A DNA stretch of 64,000 nt, taken from Petrimonas sp. (GTDB lineage Bacteria > Bacteroidota > Bacteroidia > Bacteroidales > Dysgonomonadaceae). The stretch lies in NCBI GenBank assembly GCA_012839475.1, contig DUNG01000023.1:186001-250000 (forward strand). The letters run 5' to 3'. Under the pieces are notes generated by a model. The model was not told the DNA's origin. It searched no databases and worked only from the letters and a program-made list of their open reading frames with translations. This document shows, one piece after another, positions 60,058 through 64,000 of this stretch. Position numbers and translations under genes: made by a program. Within the stretch, counting starts at the first letter, position 1, and each line of letters begins with the position of its first letter.

Positions 60058-61875
60058 TTACTCTTCTGCCGAGAGCACATGCTTTTTTAATTTTTCTAAA
60101 TTATCTCTATACTCGGCAATCAGTTCGATCCCCTCTTTCTCTAGCGTGCGGATAAATTGCTGGAAGGTCCCATCTTCCCTCGACTTCACGGGTTCGCGTT
60201 TACATTTCAGGTAGAGTATGGGTAGCTCGGCCATGTTCACCCTTCGCAGTATCTCCTCGTTGTCCGCCACTTTTTTAGCCTTCGCGAAAAGGCGTACCGA
60301 CTTGTCCACCAGCTCATCGGTAAAGAGGGGGTCCCAAGCGTCCAGGCCAATTCCGAAGTGTGTCTCAGGGGTAACACTTTGTTGCAGTCGGTCGAAGTAA
60401 CGGCGGATGTACTGTCCAGACCGGCCGTAGTAGCCCAGCATGAAATCGTCGATCACCCGTTCGGCGTCGAGGTCAGGTTCCCACATTAGCTTGGCGATCA
60501 GGTAGGCTTTCAACTCCTGGAACTCGGCTCCCCGCTCTTGGTACGAACCTTGCTCCATGATGCCTATCGCCTTGTTGTCGATGAACGTTTTGATGTTGGG
60601 TTGCAGTACGGCGAAATTGGGGTAGGGCATGATGTACCGCTGGAAGTTCACGACGTAGTCCCAAATGTACAGCTGCGGGGAGATGGCGGACCAATCGCGC
60701 AGGTCGTCCATGAACGATTGGTTCTTCTCACAGCTTTCCAAAGGATGGGCCACGCATGCCTCGATCGGGCATAGGCGTACCACCACGTTGTGTCGGGGTT
60801 GGATGTTCTCGGGTGCAGAACGGGTGTACTGATAGGCAAGCGTACCGATCTGTTTATCGGGGAACTCTTTTTCCACCGCTTCTGCCACTTGATTCACGAA
60901 CCAGATAAGGATGCCCGACTCCTTACCCCCATATTTTTTCACCAGTGCTTGGCATTTCGTGCATTGGCAGGGATTCCCCCAGTCGTTTTGAGAAACGGAG
61001 TAGATCGCGTGTTCCGGGTGCTCGCGGATAAAGTCTTTCACCCGGCGGGTCATGAGTTTCAGGACGTTGGGGTTACTCAGGCAGAGTTGCGCCCGTTTGC
61101 CCCAGTCGGGGTTATCCGGGTCGGCCACACGCTTCCCGTCTATCAGGCTGAAGTACTCCGGGTGCTTGTCGTAAAACTCGGAGGGAGGCACGAACGTGTA
61201 GAACGTGTGTACACCCCAGTAGCTTTCACATCCTCCCGGCTGCTCCGCGGGGTTCGATGACATCCTCCCGTTGAGTTTGTTCCTGGCCATCCACACGGGA
61301 TCGAAGGCTGTATAGAAAAAATCGTTGCGCACTTTTAGTCCCGGTGCCTCCCGATGGTCAAGCTTCTCAAATCGGCTCTCGCTACGAGTCGGAATGCAAT
61401 CCGCGCCGGGAGCGTACCACCGGCAGCCAAACTCGTTTTCCAGGAATGAAAACACGCCGTACATGGTACCCCGCTCCTTGCCCCCGTAGATATAGATTTC
61501 CGGTCCGCGATTGAAGTAGCGGAACGATTCATCTTTCCACTTCGGTTCTTCTTCGCCTATTTTGGATTGCAAGGCGGGTGAGCATCCTACGTAAATACGC
61601 TGAGCCCGTTCCGGCAAGGTCTCTGTAGGTTGGTAGTAGTTTAAGGCAAACGTTGCCCCGCCAATCTCCTTAAGCCAGTGCTGCAACTCCTTGGCCGCCC
61701 ACACCTCCGATTTGGAGGCCTCCGAAGAGAGGTAGATGGAATAATCGGTTGCCTCGTCGGCGAACAGCACATGCGGTTGAGCCGCAGTGGGACCAGTGGT
61801 TACCAACATGGTTAACGCCACTGCCACGGCTAATAAAAAAGTACGACAAGAAAACATAGTTTCGTTGTTCATCAT
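60058..61875 (-). CDS. Exported DUF4838 protein (alpha-glucuronidase-like carbohydrate enzyme)
   Basis: 605 residues from the ATG at 61875; upstream GTG and ATG codons exist, but a signal peptide (F-L-L-A-V-A-V-A-L-T-M-L-V-T) fits this start. An N-terminal domain (A-A-K-E-L-Q-H-W-L-K-E-I-G-G) resembles the helper domain of GH67/GH20-type enzymes. The DUF4838 barrel has F-G-C-R-W-Y-A-P-G, S-V-S-Q-N-D-W-G-N-P-C-Q-C-T-K-C and Y-Q-Y-T-R-S-A-P. Members are predicted glycoside hydrolases; substrate unknown. It lies 292 nt upstream of the esterase remnant on the same strand. Confidence 0.82.
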   Translation of the reverse strand: MMNNETMFSCRTFLLAVAVALTMLVTTGPTAAQPHVLFADEATDYSIYLSSEASKSEVWAAKELQHWLKEIGGATFALNYYQPTETLPERAQRIYVGCSPALQSKIGEEEPKWKDESFRYFNRGPEIYIYGGKERGTMYGVFSFLENEFGCRWYAPGADCIPTRSESRFEKLDHREAPGLKVRNDFFYTAFDPVWMARNKLNGRMSSNPAEQPGGCESYWGVHTFYTFVPPSEFYDKHPEYFSLIDGKRVADPDNPDWGKRAQLCLSNPNVLKLMTRRVKDFIREHPEHAIYSVSQNDWGNPCQCTKCQALVKKYGGKESGILIWFVNQVAEAVEKEFPDKQIGTLAYQYTRSAPENIQPRHNVVVRLCPIEACVAHPLESCEKNQSFMDDLRDWSAISPQLYIWDYVVNFQRYIMPYPNFAVLQPNIKTFIDNKAIGIMEQGSYQERGAEFQELKAYLIAKLMWEPDLDAERVIDDFMLGYYGRSGQYIRRYFDRLQQSVTPETHFGIGLDAWDPLFTDELVDKSVRLFAKAKKVADNEEILRRVNMAELPILYLKCKREPVKSREDGTFQQFIRTLEKEGIELIAEYRDNLEKLKKHVLSAEE

Positions 61876-61953
61876 TCCATGAAAAAACATTCGATGGCAG
61901 CTCTTCACGACCTCAGGTGTTGGACACGTGGCAAGTTGGATTAAGTCATGCCC

Positions 61954-62598
61954 TTAAAGTGACCCCTGTTCCACGAGGACGCAGACCCGCTCGGTGAGAC
62001 GGTCTTCCCCATATGGGTTATATCTTGCCTTGAGGCTGTTCCCGAAGATGCTGGCGAATAGGTTGTAGCTCCACGCTTTAAGGCTTCCCATGAATGCATC
62101 TATGATATGATAGGAGGAGGAGCTGGTCTCCCGGTCAACAAGCTTGATTAGTAGTTGACCTTGTGATCGGGTCAGTTTCTTCATCTTCGGGGTGTATGCC
62201 TCCAGAAGGTATTTCTCCATCTTGTTCAAGTGTCTCTGACGAGCCCTGTCATCGGGCAGGGTCTCCATGTACTCGTACGTTTCGGTGATGATATGCGCGA
62301 TCTCTTTCGCGTAGGGCAGGGTGCGTTTCACATCGCGAACCAACTTTGTGTAGGCCGCCCTCTCTTTAGCGTTACGAAATGTAAGGGGTGAGTACTTGAT
62401 GAAATCGGTGAACCACATGCAGGTGATGGTGTCACCATCTTCGGCAATAATGGCTGAGACGTTCGGTATAAGGTAAAACGTGGAGAAGGTACTGCCACTT
62501 CCCGGATTCACATTCGAGGCATAATACCCTTGAGCCTTTACCGAAATAGGTAAAAGAGCAATGAGAAGGGTAAGGATTATGTGAACACGTCTTTTCAT
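61954..62598 (-). CDS. DUF4294 family exported protein
   Basis: 214 residues from the ATG at 62598 with a signal peptide (M-K-R-R-V-H-I-I-L-T-L-L-I-A-L-L-P, cleavage near V-K-A-Q); the frame also opens at a TTG 10 codons earlier. DUF4294 blocks include L-V-R-D-V-K-R-T-L-P-Y-A, M-E-K-Y-L-L-E-A-Y and G-Q-L-L-I-K-L-V-D-R-E-T. Widespread in Bacteroidetes, function unknown. A minus-strand TATCTTTG is at 62606-62613. Confidence 0.85.
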   Translation of the reverse strand: MKRRVHIILTLLIALLPISVKAQGYYASNVNPGSGSTFSTFYLIPNVSAIIAEDGDTITCMWFTDFIKYSPLTFRNAKERAAYTKLVRDVKRTLPYAKEIAHIITETYEYMETLPDDRARQRHLNKMEKYLLEAYTPKMKKLTRSQGQLLIKLVDRETSSSSYHIIDAFMGSLKAWSYNLFASIFGNSLKARYNPYGEDRLTERVCVLVEQGSL

Positions 62599-62759
62599 AA
62601 CGATACAAAGATAATCGCTCGCTCTCAAAATGAAGCAGAAAATCTCGTTAAGTCTCGTTAATTAACTTCCCTGTTGATAGAATGTTAAGATAAAAAAACG
62701 GAAACGTGGGCCGATTGCCGGCAAATAAATGTAATTTCGCGATGTAAAATTGTGAAGCA

Positions 62760-64000
62760 ATGGCAAATTATCATTTGGGAGAACTCATTCACGAGCAGGC
62801 AAAAAAGTATGGTAGCCGGACGGCGTTGAAATACCAAGACGAACGAGGAGCGTGGGTGAATATGGCGTGGACCCTCTTCTCCGAACGGGTCATGAAAGCG
62901 GCACGGGCATTGGCCGAAATGGGGGTGAAGACGGGCGATAACGTGGGCGTATACTCCCAGAACATGGAACAGTACCTGGTAACCGACTTCGCGGCATTCG
63001 CGAACCGGGCGGTAGTGGTGCCGATGTATGCTACCTCTTCGCCTGAACAGGTTAACTACATCGTGAATGATGCCAGCATAAAAATCCTTTTTGTGGGGGA
63101 GCAGTTCCAGTATAATAACGCGTACAAGGTACAACAGGAGCGTGAGATACTGCAGAAGCTCATCGTGTTTGATCGGCAGGTGGTCTTCCAACCAGAGGAT
63201 ACCACCTCGGTTTACTTCGATGACTTTATCGCTACTGGTGAGAACTCGAGGTCGCTGGCCCTGGTGAATGCACGTCTCAAGCAGTTGAAAATGGACGACT
63301 TGGCGGCGATTATCTACACTTCGGGAACCACCGGGGAGCCCAAGGGGGTGATGCTCACGCACGCCAATTTCATCGCGGCCTTCAGGATTCATGACGTGCG
63401 ATTGACCTTTTTTTCTGAAAAGGACGTGTCGATGTGCTTCCTTCCGTTAACCCATATATTCGAGAAAGCGTGGACCTACTACTGCCTATACAAGGGGGCG
63501 CTGGTGGTCGTGAACAGGGATCCCAAAGAGATAAGGGAGACCATCAAACGGGTGCGGCCTACCGTGATGAGTAATGTGCCGCGGTTTTGGGAGAAGGTGT
63601 ACGAAGGTGTGAAGGAGACGATGGAGAGCGTATCGTGGCCTTTGAAGTGGTTGTTTCAGGATGCGGTCAAGACGGGGCGACGCCACAACCTGGATTATGT
63701 GAACCAGGGGAAACGAGCTCCCTTTGGTAACCGGTTGAAGTTCCTCTTGTACCGGCATACTCTGTTTTACCTGGTGAAGCGGGTGGTGGGTATTGAGCGG
63801 GGCAACTTCTTCCCAGTGGCGGGTGCTCCGCTGTCGGACACCATCAATGAGTTCATGCAGTCAATTGACGTTCCCATCATCTACGGTTACGGGCTTACCG
63901 AAACGACGGCCACGGTAAGCTGCTTTGTTGAGCCTGGATTCACCATCGGCACCGTGGGAACAGTGATGCCGGAGGTAGAGGTGAAGATTGGTGATAACAA
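62760..64000 (+). CDS. Long-chain fatty acid--CoA ligase (AMP-forming), 5' part
   Basis: 413 codons are in the window; the gene runs off the right edge and a full member has about 600. The AMP-binding P-loop Y-T-S-G-T-T-G-E-P-K-G-V is present, followed by F-L-P-L-T-H-I-F-E and the Y-G-Y-G-L-T-E-T-T-A motif. It activates fatty acids as acyl-CoA for phospholipid use. It diverges from the DUF4294 gene. The ATG at 62760 gives the usual N-terminus (M-A-N-Y-H-L-G-E-L-I). Confidence 0.92.
   Translation, partial: MANYHLGELIHEQAKKYGSRTALKYQDERGAWVNMAWTLFSERVMKAARALAEMGVKTGDNVGVYSQNMEQYLVTDFAAFANRAVVVPMYATSSPEQVNYIVNDASIKILFVGEQFQYNNAYKVQQEREILQKLIVFDRQVVFQPEDTTSVYFDDFIATGENSRSLALVNARLKQLKMDDLAAIIYTSGTTGEPKGVMLTHANFIAAFRIHDVRLTFFSEKDVSMCFLPLTHIFEKAWTYYCLYKGALVVVNRDPKEIRETIKRVRPTVMSNVPRFWEKVYEGVKETMESVSWPLKWLFQDAVKTGRRHNLDYVNQGKRAPFGNRLKFLLYRHTLFYLVKRVVGIERGNFFPVAGAPLSDTINEFMQSIDVPIIYGYGLTETTATVSCFVEPGFTIGTVGTVMPEVEVKIGDN

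Noticed and set aside
1-64000. CRISPR arrays, rRNA genes, prophage modules or complete insertion sequences
   Set aside because: None were seen; repeats found are short and isolated, and no transposase or integrase frame occurs.

Overview
The window reads as chromosomal DNA of a Bacteroidales bacterium. Several strict-anaerobe and Bacteroidetes markers support this: FtsH, RecF, DciA and the diadenylate cyclase in their Bacteroidales forms, family-typical DUF4827, DUF4294, DUF4922 and DUF4838 proteins, TlpA/DUF4369 lipoproteins, a short-lid adenylate kinase, and promoters of the Bacteroidetes type (TTTG, about 19-20 nt, TAnnTTTG). The [FeFe]-hydrogenase maturation genes together with moderate GC make a fermentative member such as the Dysgonomonadaceae (Proteiniphilum/Petrimonas group) a reasonable guess, but this is inference.

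Layout. 1-4223: the 3' end of a NuoE/HndA-type [2Fe-2S] subunit, then hydG-hydF-hydE on the minus strand, all for [FeFe]-hydrogenase. 4538-12521: dapA, rpsO, a carboxypeptidase-regulatory-domain protein, nadB, then a plus-strand run folP-cdaA-recF-dciA. 12683-22310: two long minus-strand runs, rpe-comEC-DHH phosphoesterase and DUF4827-glmM-acyltransferase-sigma54 activator-lptE-TPR-like-secG, mostly envelope biogenesis. 22580-28089: a 55-residue microprotein, a TlpA-type lipoprotein, an amidase, dnaA and rnhB. 28226-32687: carbonic anhydrase, tex and radA.

32756-34469 is an AT-rich accessory patch directly behind tRNA-Cys. It carries a 20-bp perfect hairpin, a 16-bp direct repeat, a hicB antitoxin fragment, and an intact XRE/DUF6922 antitoxin plus AbiEii nucleotidyltransferase toxin pair with a 26-bp palindromic operator. 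34626-44836 returns to housekeeping: a coiled-coil stress protein, adk-obg-pgeF, sodB, ftsH, rsfS, a tandem DUF1080 lipoprotein, ribF and mltG. tRNA-Ser(GCU) follows.

45359-52598 is a minus-strand cluster for peptidoglycan-derived sugar salvage: DUF2461, GT2, HIT-like DUF4922, SpoIID/LytB, AmpG-like permease and murQ. A decayed namZ (exo-muramidase) lies between permease and etherase. 52687-62598 holds an acyltransferase, a GNAT-nitrilase fusion and a secreted glycan-degradation group: sugar isomerase, an unclassified 785-residue TIM-barrel protein, a deleted esterase pseudogene and a DUF4838 protein. The last gene, a long-chain acyl-CoA synthetase, runs off the window.

The most rewarding items for follow-up are the toxin-antitoxin locus and its operator, a promoter-terminator pair downstream of dapA that predicts a roughly 90-nt small RNA, the decayed namZ, the unclassified 785-residue enzyme, and a His-to-Gln change in the HydF cluster motif. 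No CRISPR array, rRNA, prophage or complete insertion sequence is visible.
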